Source: Synergistaceae bacterium DZ-S4 (GTDB lineage: Bacteria; Synergistota; Synergistia; Synergistales; Synergistaceae). From it: a DNA stretch of 47,489 bases. A program made the position numbers and the translations under genes. The stretch spans positions 1 to 47,489 of the forward strand of contig JAPCWD010000014.1 in assembly GCA_025943965.1 (NCBI GenBank), read 5' to 3'. Under the pieces are notes generated by a model. That model saw nothing but the letters and a program-made list of their open reading frames with translations. It ran no database searches and had not been told where the DNA came from. Numbering within the stretch: position 1 is the stretch's first letter; the number at the start of each line of letters is the position of its first letter. Positions 34,208-41,057 of the stretch are shown one piece after another.

Positions 34208-34240
34208 CAGGGCCCGCTCAAATGCGGACCCTGTTTTTTT
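34208..34240 (+). terminator. Attenuator terminator 1 before paaK-like gene
   Basis: CAGGGCCCGC pairs with GCGGACCCTG with one mismatch and is followed by seven T. It sits between the leader ORF and the paaK-like gene. The 5' arm is complementary to 34118-34125. Confidence 0.92.
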
Positions 34241-34293
34241 GTGCCTGCGTCACGGCACATAAGGATTAAAAAATTTACCTCAGGGAGGAAAAG

Positions 34294-35586
34294 ATGATGA
34301 AACTTGTAATAAGAAATGTCGAGACAAAGATTTCAAGGATACGCTACACACTGGAAAAAATGGTGGAAAGGGATCATCCTTACGCACAGAAGATGAAGGA
34401 GTACGGTGTCAAGCCTGAACACATAAAGACGGCCCGCGATATGCAGCTCCTTCCCTACACGACGAAGCAAGATCTGCAGGAGCACTATCCTCTCGGCTGG
34501 CTCAACGTTGACAGGAAACACGTTGTTCGTTTTCATGCGACTTCCGGTACTACAGGGAATCCTACAGTTGTATGCTACACACAGAATGACATAAAGATGT
34601 GGAGCGAGTGCGGAGCCTGGTGCCTTGGGCTCGCCGGGCTCGACGAGTGGGACACCCTCCAGGTCTCCTACGGATATGGACTCTTCACCGGAGGACTAGG
34701 AATGCACTACGCAGGTGAACATCGCGGACTTGCTGTGATACCGGCGTCGGGGGGAGCTACGGAAAAGCAGGTCAGGATGATAAAGGAGATGGGCGTCACT
34801 GCGATTGCATGCACTCCTTCCTACGCCCTCCGAATATCGGAGGTATGGGATGACATTGACCCTGACCGTTTTTCAAACGGAGGCACAATGCTCAAGATAG
34901 GCATATTGGGCGCCGAACCTTGGTCGGAGGGGCTCAGGAAGCGTCTTGAGGAAAAACTAGGGATAAAGGCACTCGATATATATGGGCTGAGCGAGGCCAT
35001 GGGCCCCGGAGTCGCAATGGAGTGCATCCATCAGAGCGGCCTCCATGTCAACGACGAGGCGTTCCTTCCTGAAATAATCCACCCGGAGACGCTGAAGAAT
35101 GTGGAAGACGGAGAAGAGGGAGAACTTGTCCTCACTTCGATCAAGAAGGAGGCATACCCGATAATCCGCTACCGAACGAGAGACCGTACACGCATCCTGC
35201 CCGGTCCCTGCCCGTGCGGAGACCCCAGTGTACGCATAGACAGGATAGGGGGAAGGACTGACGATATGCTGATCGTCAGAGGGGTCAACGTATTCCCGTC
35301 CCAGGTGGAGGCAGCCCTCTGCAGAGTAAAGGAGCTGACCCCCAATTTTGTGATCGATGTATGGAAAAAGGACGGAATGGATGATATCGAAATAACATGT
35401 GAACGTGCCCCCGAAAGCAACGCTTCGGAGATCGAACATATAAGGAATGAGACCAAGAAGCGGCTGAAGGACAGCCTCGGGGTCAATATCGAGGTAAATG
35501 TCGCCGAACCGGATACCGTGCCGCGCTCTGAAGGAAAGGCGGTACGCATCAGGAGACATAAGGAAGAGCACGGCGCCAAAATTTAG
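34294..35586 (+). CDS. paaK: PaaK-type arylacetate-CoA ligase 1, 430 aa
   Basis: An AMP-forming ligase of the phenylacetate-CoA ligase family: the phosphate loop FHATSGTTGNPTVV, YGLSEAMGPGVAMEC, YRTRDRTRI, CPCGDPSVRIDRIGGRTDDM and VRGVNVFPSQVE before the C-terminal domain. It should activate phenylacetate or another aryl acid with ATP and CoA. It is about half identical to the enzyme at 35894. GGGAGG precedes ATG codons at 34294 and 34297; either may be used. Expression should depend on read-through of the terminator at 34208. Other aromatic genes, such as indolepyruvate oxidoreductase, are not adjacent, so the exact substrate is open. Confidence 0.92.
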   Translation: MMKLVIRNVETKISRIRYTLEKMVERDHPYAQKMKEYGVKPEHIKTARDMQLLPYTTKQDLQEHYPLGWLNVDRKHVVRFHATSGTTGNPTVVCYTQNDIKMWSECGAWCLGLAGLDEWDTLQVSYGYGLFTGGLGMHYAGEHRGLAVIPASGGATEKQVRMIKEMGVTAIACTPSYALRISEVWDDIDPDRFSNGGTMLKIGILGAEPWSEGLRKRLEEKLGIKALDIYGLSEAMGPGVAMECIHQSGLHVNDEAFLPEIIHPETLKNVEDGEEGELVLTSIKKEAYPIIRYRTRDRTRILPGPCPCGDPSVRIDRIGGRTDDMLIVRGVNVFPSQVEAALCRVKELTPNFVIDVWKKDGMDDIEITCERAPESNASEIEHIRNETKKRLKDSLGVNIEVNVAEPDTVPRSEGKAVRIRRHKEEHGAKI

Positions 35587-35622
35587 TAAAGAAAAGCGGT
35601 AAAATAGTAACTCTTTTTGGGC

Positions 35623-35651
35623 TTGACAATCTCTGAAATATTATCTAAACT
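35623..35651 (+). promoter_or_regulatory. Promoter of the second leader/paaK transcript
   Basis: TTGACA at 35623-35628, 17 bases, TAAACT at 35646-35651. This is the same design as at 33973, 40 bases after the end of the first paaK-like gene. Confidence 0.8.
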
Positions 35652-35688
35652 TACGCGCAATGTCGCACGAACGAAGGAGGCACCGGAC

Positions 35689-35802
35689 ATGAAAATGGGT
35701 CTTGTAATAAAAACTTCAGCCAGAAACCTTTCTGTCGCAGTGTACTCTTATCCAGGCACGGATCCCGGCTCGCGGGATCAGTGTTTAGGTGCTGTGCGCT
35801 GA
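35689..35802 (+). CDS. Leader peptide 2 upstream of second paaK-like gene, 37 aa
   Basis: The ATG at 35689 follows AAGGAGG by eight bases. The 37-residue peptide contains KTSARNLSVAVYSYPG with Tyr19-Ser20-Tyr21, immediately before the codons forming strand 1 of a hairpin (35757-35783). The frame is open upstream to 35617 but only this start has a ribosome binding site. The arrangement (promoter, start region, aromatic-Ser-aromatic, hairpin, stop, terminator, paaK) repeats that at 34055-34240. The peptides align around TSxxN and [FY]S[FY]xG. It probably acts through its translation, in attenuation. Confidence 0.7.
   Translation: MKMGLVIKTSARNLSVAVYSYPGTDPGSRDQCLGAVR
35757..35783 (+). promoter_or_regulatory. 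Leader hairpin 2 (strand 1:2) competing with the antiterminator
   Basis: GATCCCG (35761-35767) pairs with CGGGATC (35773-35779), extended by CAC with GTG after one mismatch. Bases 35759-35767 can alternatively form nine pairs with 35825-35833, the 5' arm of the terminator. Confidence 0.7.
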
Positions 35803-35821
35803 ACATCTGATCCGTAAGTGA

Positions 35822-35858
35822 GGACGGGGTCCGTGATTGTCGGGCCCCGTCCTTTTAT
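35822..35858 (+). terminator. Attenuator terminator 2 before second paaK-like gene
   Basis: GGACGGGGTCCG pairs in full with CGGGCCCCGTCC (one G-U) and is followed by TTTTATTTT. It lies between leader ORF 2 and the ligase gene, 36 bases before its start codon. Confidence 0.92.
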
Positions 35859-35893
35859 TTTGCATTTTTCAGTATGAAGCGGGAGGAATCATA

Positions 35894-37150
35894 ATGGTAC
35901 ACAGTGAAACAGCGTCAGGTAAAACAACAGAACTTCAGGCAGTCTTGAGCAGGCTTTGGGACCGCAACCATCCCTATGCGGACAAGATGAAGGATGTCAG
36001 GGTCAAGCCCTCGGATATCCGTACGCCAAAAGATATTGAAAAACTGCCCTTCACGACCAAACAGGACCTTCAGGCTCATTATCCGCTTGGGTGGCTTGGC
36101 TGCGACAAGGATGACCTGGTGCGCTTCCATGCCACATCAGGAACGACGGGCAATCCTACTGTGGTCGGATACACGGCAAACGACATATTCTGGTGGAAGA
36201 AGGCCATGAAGACCGCATTCAAACGGGCTACGCTCACATCGAAGGATATACTGCAGATATCGACAGGTTACGGTCTCTTTACCGGAAGCCAGGGATTCCA
36301 CGATGCGGCGGAAGATATGGGCATCACGGTCATCCCCGCAAGCGGAGGTTTTACCGAACGTCAGTTCAAACTCATGCGCGATCTTGGCACGACAGTCTTC
36401 ACATGTACCCCGTCCTATGCCGTAAAACTCTGTGAAGTCTGGGAAACATTCTCAGAGGAGGAAAAGGCAAAATACTGTCTCCGCCTTGGCATCCTCGGAG
36501 CTGAAGCATGGTCGGAAGGCCTGAGGGCGAAGATCCAGGATACTCTCGGCATACCTGCGATCGACAGCTACGGCCTCTCAGAGGCTATGGGGCCGGGTGT
36601 GGGAATGGAATGTCTTGAGAGGAACGGGATCCATCTTTTTGACGAGGGTTTCATATTTGAGATAATCGATCCTGAGACACTGAACCCCCTCGGGCCGGGC
36701 GAAGAGGGAGAACTTGTCATTACCTCACTTAAAAAAGAAGCCTTTCCGATAGTGCGCTACAGGACCCGTGACCTTACGAGCATAATACCCGGTGTCTGTA
36801 AATGCGGCGACAGGAGCACCAGGATCAAAAGGATCAAGGGACGCTCTGACGACATGATAATCTTCCACGGCGTGAACGTCTTCCCATCAGTAATTGAGAA
36901 GGCGCTCTGCAGGGTCTCGGGACTTACGGCCAACTATCAGATCAGGGTCTGGGAGGTCGATGGCTTCCAGCAGATGAGCGTCGCCTGTGAAAGGTCCGCT
37001 GACAGCACACAGGATATGGCGGACGCGCTCCTGGAGAAGGGCAAAAAATCCATCCACAGCGCGCTCGGCATCCATGTTCCGCTGACGGTGGCAGAGCCCG
37101 GGACCCTTCCCAGGTTCGAGGGGAAATCAAAGCATATAGTAAGGGAATAA
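35894..37150 (+). CDS. paaK: PaaK-type arylacetate-CoA ligase 2, 418 aa
   Basis: Paralog of the ligase at 34294 with the same motifs: FHATSGTTGNPTVVGYT, SYGLSEAMGPGVGMEC, YRTRDLTSI, CKCGDRSTRIKRIKGRSDDM and FHGVNVFPSVIE. GGGAGG at 35881-35886 fixes the ATG at 35894; the frame extends to 35837 through the terminator and is not used. The two ligases differ in the substrate-pocket region (YGYGLFTGGLGMHYAGE versus TGYGLFTGSQGFHDAAE), so they may prefer different aryl acids. That their leaders carry Phe in one case and Tyr in the other is suggestive but unproven. Confidence 0.92.
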   Translation: MVHSETASGKTTELQAVLSRLWDRNHPYADKMKDVRVKPSDIRTPKDIEKLPFTTKQDLQAHYPLGWLGCDKDDLVRFHATSGTTGNPTVVGYTANDIFWWKKAMKTAFKRATLTSKDILQISTGYGLFTGSQGFHDAAEDMGITVIPASGGFTERQFKLMRDLGTTVFTCTPSYAVKLCEVWETFSEEEKAKYCLRLGILGAEAWSEGLRAKIQDTLGIPAIDSYGLSEAMGPGVGMECLERNGIHLFDEGFIFEIIDPETLNPLGPGEEGELVITSLKKEAFPIVRYRTRDLTSIIPGVCKCGDRSTRIKRIKGRSDDMIIFHGVNVFPSVIEKALCRVSGLTANYQIRVWEVDGFQQMSVACERSADSTQDMADALLEKGKKSIHSALGIHVPLTVAEPGTLPRFEGKSKHIVRE

Positions 37151-37172
37151 CGATCCATCACAAGCCCGATAC

Positions 37173-37200
37173 TTGACGAAAATCCATAATAATGTAAAAT
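37173..37200 (+). promoter_or_regulatory. Promoter of the tRNA-Thr gene
   Basis: TTGACG at 37173-37178, 16 bases, TAAAAT at 37195-37200, located 40 bases before the tRNA. Confidence 0.6.
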
Positions 37201-37240
37201 GCTTTTCGGCGTTCTATAACAGGAACGGAATGGTTTGTTT

Positions 37241-37316
37241 GCCGGTGTAGCTCAGTTGGTAGAGCAGCTGACTTGTAATCAGCAGGTCGGAGGTCCGAGT
37301 CCTCTCGCCGGCTCCA
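37241..37316 (+). tRNA. tRNA-Thr (anticodon TGT)
   Basis: A 76-base cloverleaf: acceptor GCCGGTG with CGCCGGC, D arm GCTC/GAGC, anticodon stem CTGAC/.. with loop TTGTAAT giving anticodon TGT, T arm with GGTCCGAGTCC, and an encoded CCA end. It has its own promoter and is followed at once by a terminator, so it is a single-gene transcript. Confidence 0.96.
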
Positions 37317-37324
37317 GAAATAAC

Positions 37325-37359
37325 AAGGGGCTGTGGAAATTTCCACAGCCCCTTTTTTG
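37325..37359 (+). terminator. Terminator of the tRNA-Thr gene
   Basis: AAGGGGCTGTGGAAA pairs with TTTCCACAGCCCCTT, followed by a run of T. It begins nine bases after the tRNA. Confidence 0.95.
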
Positions 37360-37433
37360 GGCCGTTTCCTTGGTGATGCCTTATTGCTTCTGTCTATATT
37401 GGTTTTTAGGCTTACTTAACAGAGACGGCTATT

Positions 37434-37883
37434 CTATTCAACATCGATATCGATCGTTGCGCTTGATTTCTCTTCCTTCGGGACGCTTATCTTCAGAAGC
37501 CCGTCGCTCAGTTTGGCCTTTATCCCGGATGCGTCAGCATCAGCCAGGTGTATGGTCCTGCTCATGGACACAGAGCGTCTTTCCCTGTGGATGTAATTCT
37601 TGTCTTTTTCCTCCGTGCTCTCGTTTTTTGTCACTGAGATCGTGAGCTTTCCGTCATCCAGTCCGAGCTTGATGTCTTCCTTGCTGAGGCCCGGCATTTC
37701 GGCTTCAATAAGATACTCGTTTCCGCTGTCCTGAACATCAACTTTGAATGTGTCATATGCCAGGGTGCGCTTCATGGGCCAGTCGCTTGAAAAAAAGTCA
37801 TCAAGCACGTTGTAAAAGTCCTCCAGTCCGGTCTTTGTTGCGAGATCCCTGTTCCTTCTGTTGAAAGGTACCAGTCCAACCAT
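37434..37883 (-). CDS. Hsp20/alpha-crystallin family small heat-shock protein, 149 aa
   Basis: It holds the alpha-crystallin domain (about residues 45-135): YLIEAEMPGLSKEDIKLGLDDGKLTIS, and the late AKLSDGLLKISVPKEE block, which is the family's hallmark A-x-x-x-n-GvL. AAGGAG precedes the ATG at 37883 by nine bases. The C-terminal tail is short and lacks a clear IxI motif. It is an ATP-independent holdase that binds unfolding proteins. A CIRCE element lies directly upstream (37919-37945), so it should be under HrcA heat-shock repression. Confidence 0.96.
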   Translation of the reverse strand: MVGLVPFNRRNRDLATKTGLEDFYNVLDDFFSSDWPMKRTLAYDTFKVDVQDSGNEYLIEAEMPGLSKEDIKLGLDDGKLTISVTKNESTEEKDKNYIHRERRSVSMSRTIHLADADASGIKAKLSDGLLKISVPKEEKSSATIDIDVE

Positions 37884-37918
37884 GATCAACAACTCCTTTT
37901 ATTGTATATTTTTTATTA

Positions 37919-37945
37919 TTAGCACTCTCTCTTGTTGAGTGCCAA
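37919..37945 (-). promoter_or_regulatory. CIRCE operator (HrcA binding site)
   Basis: TTAGCACTC, nine bases, GAGTGCCAA. It matches the CIRCE consensus TTAGCACTC-N9-GAGTGCTAA at all but one base, including the spacer length. It lies 36 bases before the Hsp20 start codon. Confidence 0.93.
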
Positions 37946-38037
37946 TATAATCTATCACACGCATTTTTCTTTGTCAAGATATAATTGGTCACTTTTTGTC
38001 AAATACGTAGTTTTTACGATAGATATGGGTATTTAGA

Positions 38038-38066
38038 TTGACATATATCAATATGTACTTTATATT
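38038..38066 (+). promoter_or_regulatory. Promoter with operator before the metal(loid) island
   Basis: TTGACA at 38038-38043, 17 bases, TATATT at 38061-38066. Within it ACATAT (38041-38046) and ATATGT (38051-38056) form a perfect inverted repeat with a 4-base centre. That is a plausible site for an ArsR-type repressor. Confidence 0.7.
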
Positions 38067-38124
38067 TGATTATCGGATATGTTGAATTTATACTGGCTTT
38101 GCCAACAAGACAGGGGGGAACAAA

Positions 38125-38658
38125 ATGGTCGGATGTGATCCAATAAAGGATGAAGGCTGCTGTTCCTGCAACAGTAAAAAGGTCCTGGTCGAATATCTTT
38201 ATCTTGACCTTGAGACCTGTGACAGATGCATAGGAACTGATGCTGTGCTTGAAGAGGTGCTGAAAGAGATCGGGCCTGCACTTTTATGTGCAGGATATGA
38301 TGTCGAATTTGAGAAAAAGGAAATATCATCCAGGGAAATAGCTGCAGAATACCGCTTTCTCTCTTCTCCTGCCATACGTGTCAACGGAATGGATATTTGC
38401 GAGTCGGTAGCAGAAAACAGCTGCGGTTGCTGCAGTGATATCAGCGGTACTGATGTCGAATGCAGGGTCTTCGAGTTCGAGGGAGAAGATTATGAAGTCC
38501 CTCCGAAAGAGATGCTGGCAACTTCAATACTCAGGGCTGTTTTCGCACCAAAGGAAGAGTGCTGCTGCGGGAATTATTCAATGCCGGAAAATATAATAGC
38601 TTTCTTTGACGGCAAAGAGAAAAAATCAAAGTGTTCCTGCCGATCAAGCTGCTGCTGA
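38125..38658 (+). CDS. Cysteine-rich DUF2703-like protein, 177 aa
   Basis: It has the DUF2703-type core: VEYLYLDLETCDRCIGT (Cys32 and Cys35), then SSPAIRVNGMDI and ECRVFEFEGEDYEVPPKEML. Around the core, cysteines abound: CCSC near residue 12, NSCGCC near 98, ECCCG near 147 and a tail reading CSCRSSCC. A thioredoxin-like fold with a metal- or metalloid-binding CxxC is plausible. It has no signal peptide. It is followed by ccdA after 45 bases and belongs to the arsenic-related cluster. The family's biochemical role is unknown. GGGGGGA precedes the ATG. Confidence 0.85.
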   Translation: MVGCDPIKDEGCCSCNSKKVLVEYLYLDLETCDRCIGTDAVLEEVLKEIGPALLCAGYDVEFEKKEISSREIAAEYRFLSSPAIRVNGMDICESVAENSCGCCSDISGTDVECRVFEFEGEDYEVPPKEMLATSILRAVFAPKEECCCGNYSMPENIIAFFDGKEKKSKCSCRSSCC

Positions 38659-38703
38659 GATGATTTCTGAAATATCCATTGATTTTGTCAGGAATAAGAT
38701 GGT

Positions 38704-39393
38704 ATGACTGAAATCCTTAAAAGCATATCCCTTTTGATAGAAAATAACGTATGGCTTGCGCCATTTCTTGCCTTTGCCGCTGGAGCGCTTACATCCCTGA
38801 CACCGTGCGCGGTGTCGAGTGTTCCTCTGGTAATTGGGTATGTGGGTGGAACTGCCGGAAGCGACACCAGGAAGGCATTTCGTCTCTCACTTGTATTTGT
38901 GCTTGGATCGGCGCTTACTTTTACGGCATTGGGAACAGCTGCCTCTACTGCGGGCGGGTTCTTCATGGGTCCAGCATCCTGGTGGTATCTGATCCTTGGA
39001 TCATTGATGGTGCTTATGGCACTCCAGACATGGGGGATATTTGAGATCATACCTTCAAGTTATCTGATGTCAAAAAACAGAAGGAAGGGATATTTGGGAG
39101 CTTTTATTGCAGGTATCCTGGGAGGCATATTCTCATCTCCATGCTCAACTCCGGTACTTATAGCGCTTCTTGCCATCGTTGCAGGAAAGGGGAGCATCAT
39201 ATGGGGTGCTTCGCTCCTAATACTTTATTCTGTCGGGCATGGCCTGCTCGCTCTTGCTGCCGGAACATCCTTCTCTTTTGCTCAGAAGCTGTCGGAGAAT
39301 ATTGAAGAAACCAGGGCAGGCTCGATCATCAAGCTTGCACTGGGAGCTCTGATCCTTCTGGCGGGACTCTATATGCTTTACCTAGGCTTTTAG
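38704..39393 (+). CDS. ccdA: CcdA-family thiol-disulfide transport protein, 229 aa
   Basis: Six membrane segments with the CcdA/DsbD-beta cysteines in ALTSLTPCAVSSVPLVIGY and GGIFSSPCSTPVLIALL. CcdA passes reducing equivalents from cytoplasmic thioredoxin across the membrane. It sits between the DUF2703-like gene and a small CCCC protein, with a CPKC thioredoxin 1.6 kb away. Together these suggest a dedicated thiol relay for metal(loid) handling. This type, without cytochrome c genes, is often found in arsenic clusters. It lies 31 bases before the end of the convergent small gene. Confidence 0.92.
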   Translation: MTEILKSISLLIENNVWLAPFLAFAAGALTSLTPCAVSSVPLVIGYVGGTAGSDTRKAFRLSLVFVLGSALTFTALGTAASTAGGFFMGPASWWYLILGSLMVLMALQTWGIFEIIPSSYLMSKNRRKGYLGAFIAGILGGIFSSPCSTPVLIALLAIVAGKGSIIWGASLLILYSVGHGLLALAAGTSFSFAQKLSENIEETRAGSIIKLALGALILLAGLYMLYLGF

Positions 39394-39424
39394 TCCGTAC
39401 AAATTATTGTTTGTTGATGTTGTT

Positions 39425-39589
39425 TTATGGGTTTTCCGCACCTTCTTTTTTCTCTTCTTTATTTTTGCTTTCAGGTCCTTCGATCTCTTCTATTTCAAAA
39501 CCTCCGCAGCAACAGCATGAATTTTTCTTTTTTCCCTCACCTTTGCCAAACAGTTTTCCGAACAGTCCGGGTTTTTTCTCATCAGTCAT
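39425..39589 (-). CDS. Small CCCC-motif protein, 54 aa
   Basis: A 54-residue ORF starting at ATG 39589 with AAGGAGG nine bases upstream. It begins MTDEKKPGLFGKLFGKGEGK, has the block NSCCCCGG at residues 23-30, and ends in a charged Glu/Lys-rich tail. The first part could be a short amphipathic helix, and the four adjacent cysteines could bind a soft metal ion. It lies 39 bases after the permease gene on the same strand, so it is probably translated from the same mRNA. The pattern GLFGKLF-then-Cys resembles the tail of the thioredoxin-like protein at 41058 (SGLFKSK...GGCSF). The function is unknown; a thiol-bearing accessory peptide for the permease is a guess. Confidence 0.7.
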   Translation of the reverse strand: MTDEKKPGLFGKLFGKGEGKKKNSCCCCGGFEIEEIEGPESKNKEEKKEGAENP

Positions 39590-39628
39590 CACAGCAAGCC
39601 TCCTTGATTTTTGCTTTAGTCTTATTAT

Positions 39629-40525
39629 CTATATTGAAATAGCGTTAAAAATATATCCTCCGGTTACTGCAGTTAGGAAGATGACTGCCACAATAGCAGC
39701 AACAAGCTTTTTTCTGAAAATTGCTCCAAGCATGCTCATCTCAGGTATTGCCATCCCTGCTCCTCCTATGATAAGCGCGATCACAGCTCCCACGCTCATT
39801 CCTTTTTGCATCAGGGCCAGGCCGATAGGTATTGCAGTTTCGGCACGAATGTATAAAGGAACCCCGATAGCCGCAGCGACCGGTATGGCAAGCGGGTTAT
39901 CAGGTCCTGCAAATTTTAAGACAAAATCTCCTGGTAAATAGCCATAAATAGCCGCTCCTATCCCGACACCTATAAGCAGATAAACTAATACTCCTCTAAA
40001 ATCTCCAAACGCTTTTAAAAACGACAGTATTAATTTGTCTTTAAAAGTATCAGGGATCTCTTCCTTGTCCAAATGCCCGCCTGATTTAATACGAACATTT
40101 TTTATGAGTTTTGCACCGCCGATTTTTTCTAGGATTACCCCAAATATTACAGCACAGATGAATGTCACAAAAAGATAAACAAGAGCTGCTTTCATGCCCA
40201 TTAATACCACCATCATAGTTAATATTATCGGATTCATAAGCGGTGATGAGATCACAAATGACATTACAGCTCCGAAAGGGACGCCAATTTCAAGAAATCC
40301 CAGTGTTAAGGGGATGGTGGAACATGCGCAGAATGGCGTTAATGATCCTATCAATGCGCCGACGAAATTACCCAATATGCCTTTACCGGACATGTATCTT
40401 TTTATCTTATCCTGAGGAACATACATAAGAATCAAAGCGACCAGGGTGCTTATTCCGAGAAAAAGTAATGTCAGTTCTGCGGTAATGAAAATAAAATATT
40501 TGACCGTTTCGAGAAGAGTGTTCAT
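39629..40525 (-). CDS. YraQ/ArsP-type permease, 298 aa
   Basis: An integral membrane protein with about eight hydrophobic segments. It has the signature GSLTPFCACSTIPLTLGFLEIG followed by FVISSPLMNP, with a CxC in the first half-repeat and an internal repeat in the second half (AIPVAAAIGVPLYIRAETAIPIG). The family includes ArsP, which exports trivalent organoarsenicals. GGAG precedes ATG 40525; the frame extends to 40609 without support. The promoter region carries the perfect inverted repeat ATATAGA-N6-TCTATAT. Substrate possibilities are arsenic species or other soft-metal compounds. Confidence 0.88.
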   Translation of the reverse strand: MNTLLETVKYFIFITAELTLLFLGISTLVALILMYVPQDKIKRYMSGKGILGNFVGALIGSLTPFCACSTIPLTLGFLEIGVPFGAVMSFVISSPLMNPIILTMMVVLMGMKAALVYLFVTFICAVIFGVILEKIGGAKLIKNVRIKSGGHLDKEEIPDTFKDKLILSFLKAFGDFRGVLVYLLIGVGIGAAIYGYLPGDFVLKFAGPDNPLAIPVAAAIGVPLYIRAETAIPIGLALMQKGMSVGAVIALIIGGAGMAIPEMSMLGAIFRKKLVAAIVAVIFLTAVTGGYIFNAISI

Positions 40526-40582
40526 TTTTTCATCTCCATTATTTTTCCAATGCAGTTTGGTGGTCATTTGGACGATATTCTT

Positions 40583-40602
40583 ATATAGATGATAGTCTAT
40601 AT
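40583..40602. promoter_or_regulatory. Operator-like inverted repeat before the permease
   Basis: ATATAGA, six bases, TCTATAT: a perfect 7-base inverted repeat. On the minus strand it lies between a TTGCAA and a TATAA-like sequence, so a repressor bound here would block the permease promoter. Confidence 0.6.
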
Positions 40603-40652
40603 CTTGCAATTTAGACCGTCAAGATAAATTTCATAGAAACATATCTATTTGT

Positions 40653-40689
40653 TTGACAAAAAAATTATATGTGGTAAAATTGCCACATA
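40653..40689 (+). promoter_or_regulatory. Promoter and operator of the first ArsR-type regulator
   Basis: TTGACA at 40653-40658 and TAAAAT at 40675-40680. The inverted repeat TATGTGG (40668-40674), eight bases, CCACATA (40683-40689) overlaps the -10 box. The same repeat with the same spacing recurs at 41513-41534. Autoregulation is likely. Confidence 0.8.
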
Positions 40690-40708
40690 GATAGGGGTGA
40701 ATAGACCA

Positions 40709-41038
40709 ATGGTCGATAAAAAAACAATTCTGGATCAGAAAGTTTCAATACTCAAAGGCATTGCCCACCCTGTCCGCCTTGCTGTAGTAGAAGCACTTGC
40801 TGATTCTGAGATGTGCGTATGCGACATTGCCGAAATGTTTCACTTTGACAGAACGACGATAAGCAAACACCTTGCCTTGATGAAAGGCCTGGGGATACTG
40901 GAGGACCGGAAGGAAGGGCTGAAGGTCTATTACAGCCTGAGGATACGCTGCCTTCCGTCGATGCTCTCCTGTATTGAAAGGGTAGTTGAAGGAAACGATC
41001 CCGAAAGAGTGTTCGTAACGGGATGCTGCGGGAAATAA
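40709..41038 (+). CDS. ArsR/SmtB-family metalloregulator 1, 109 aa
   Basis: A winged-helix repressor: ILKGIAHPVRLAVVEALADSEMCVCDIAEMFHFDRTTISKHLALMKGLGIL. The CVC in helix alpha3 is the metal(loid) sensing motif (ELCVCDL in ArsR and CadC). Two more cysteines lie in LPSMLSC and in the C-terminal TGCCGK, which may complete the site. The ATG at 40709 follows GGGGTG by ten bases; a GTG at 40697 is the alternative. The upstream operator suggests autoregulation, and the next gene, a thioredoxin-like protein, follows after 19 bases. Confidence 0.93.
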   Translation: MVDKKTILDQKVSILKGIAHPVRLAVVEALADSEMCVCDIAEMFHFDRTTISKHLALMKGLGILEDRKEGLKVYYSLRIRCLPSMLSCIERVVEGNDPERVFVTGCCGK

Positions 41039-41057
41039 ATATTCGGGGAGGAAAAAT

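Noticed and set aside
39411..39941. A 176-aa plus-strand frame
   Set aside because: It runs antisense through the CCCC-motif gene and the permease and has no start signal.
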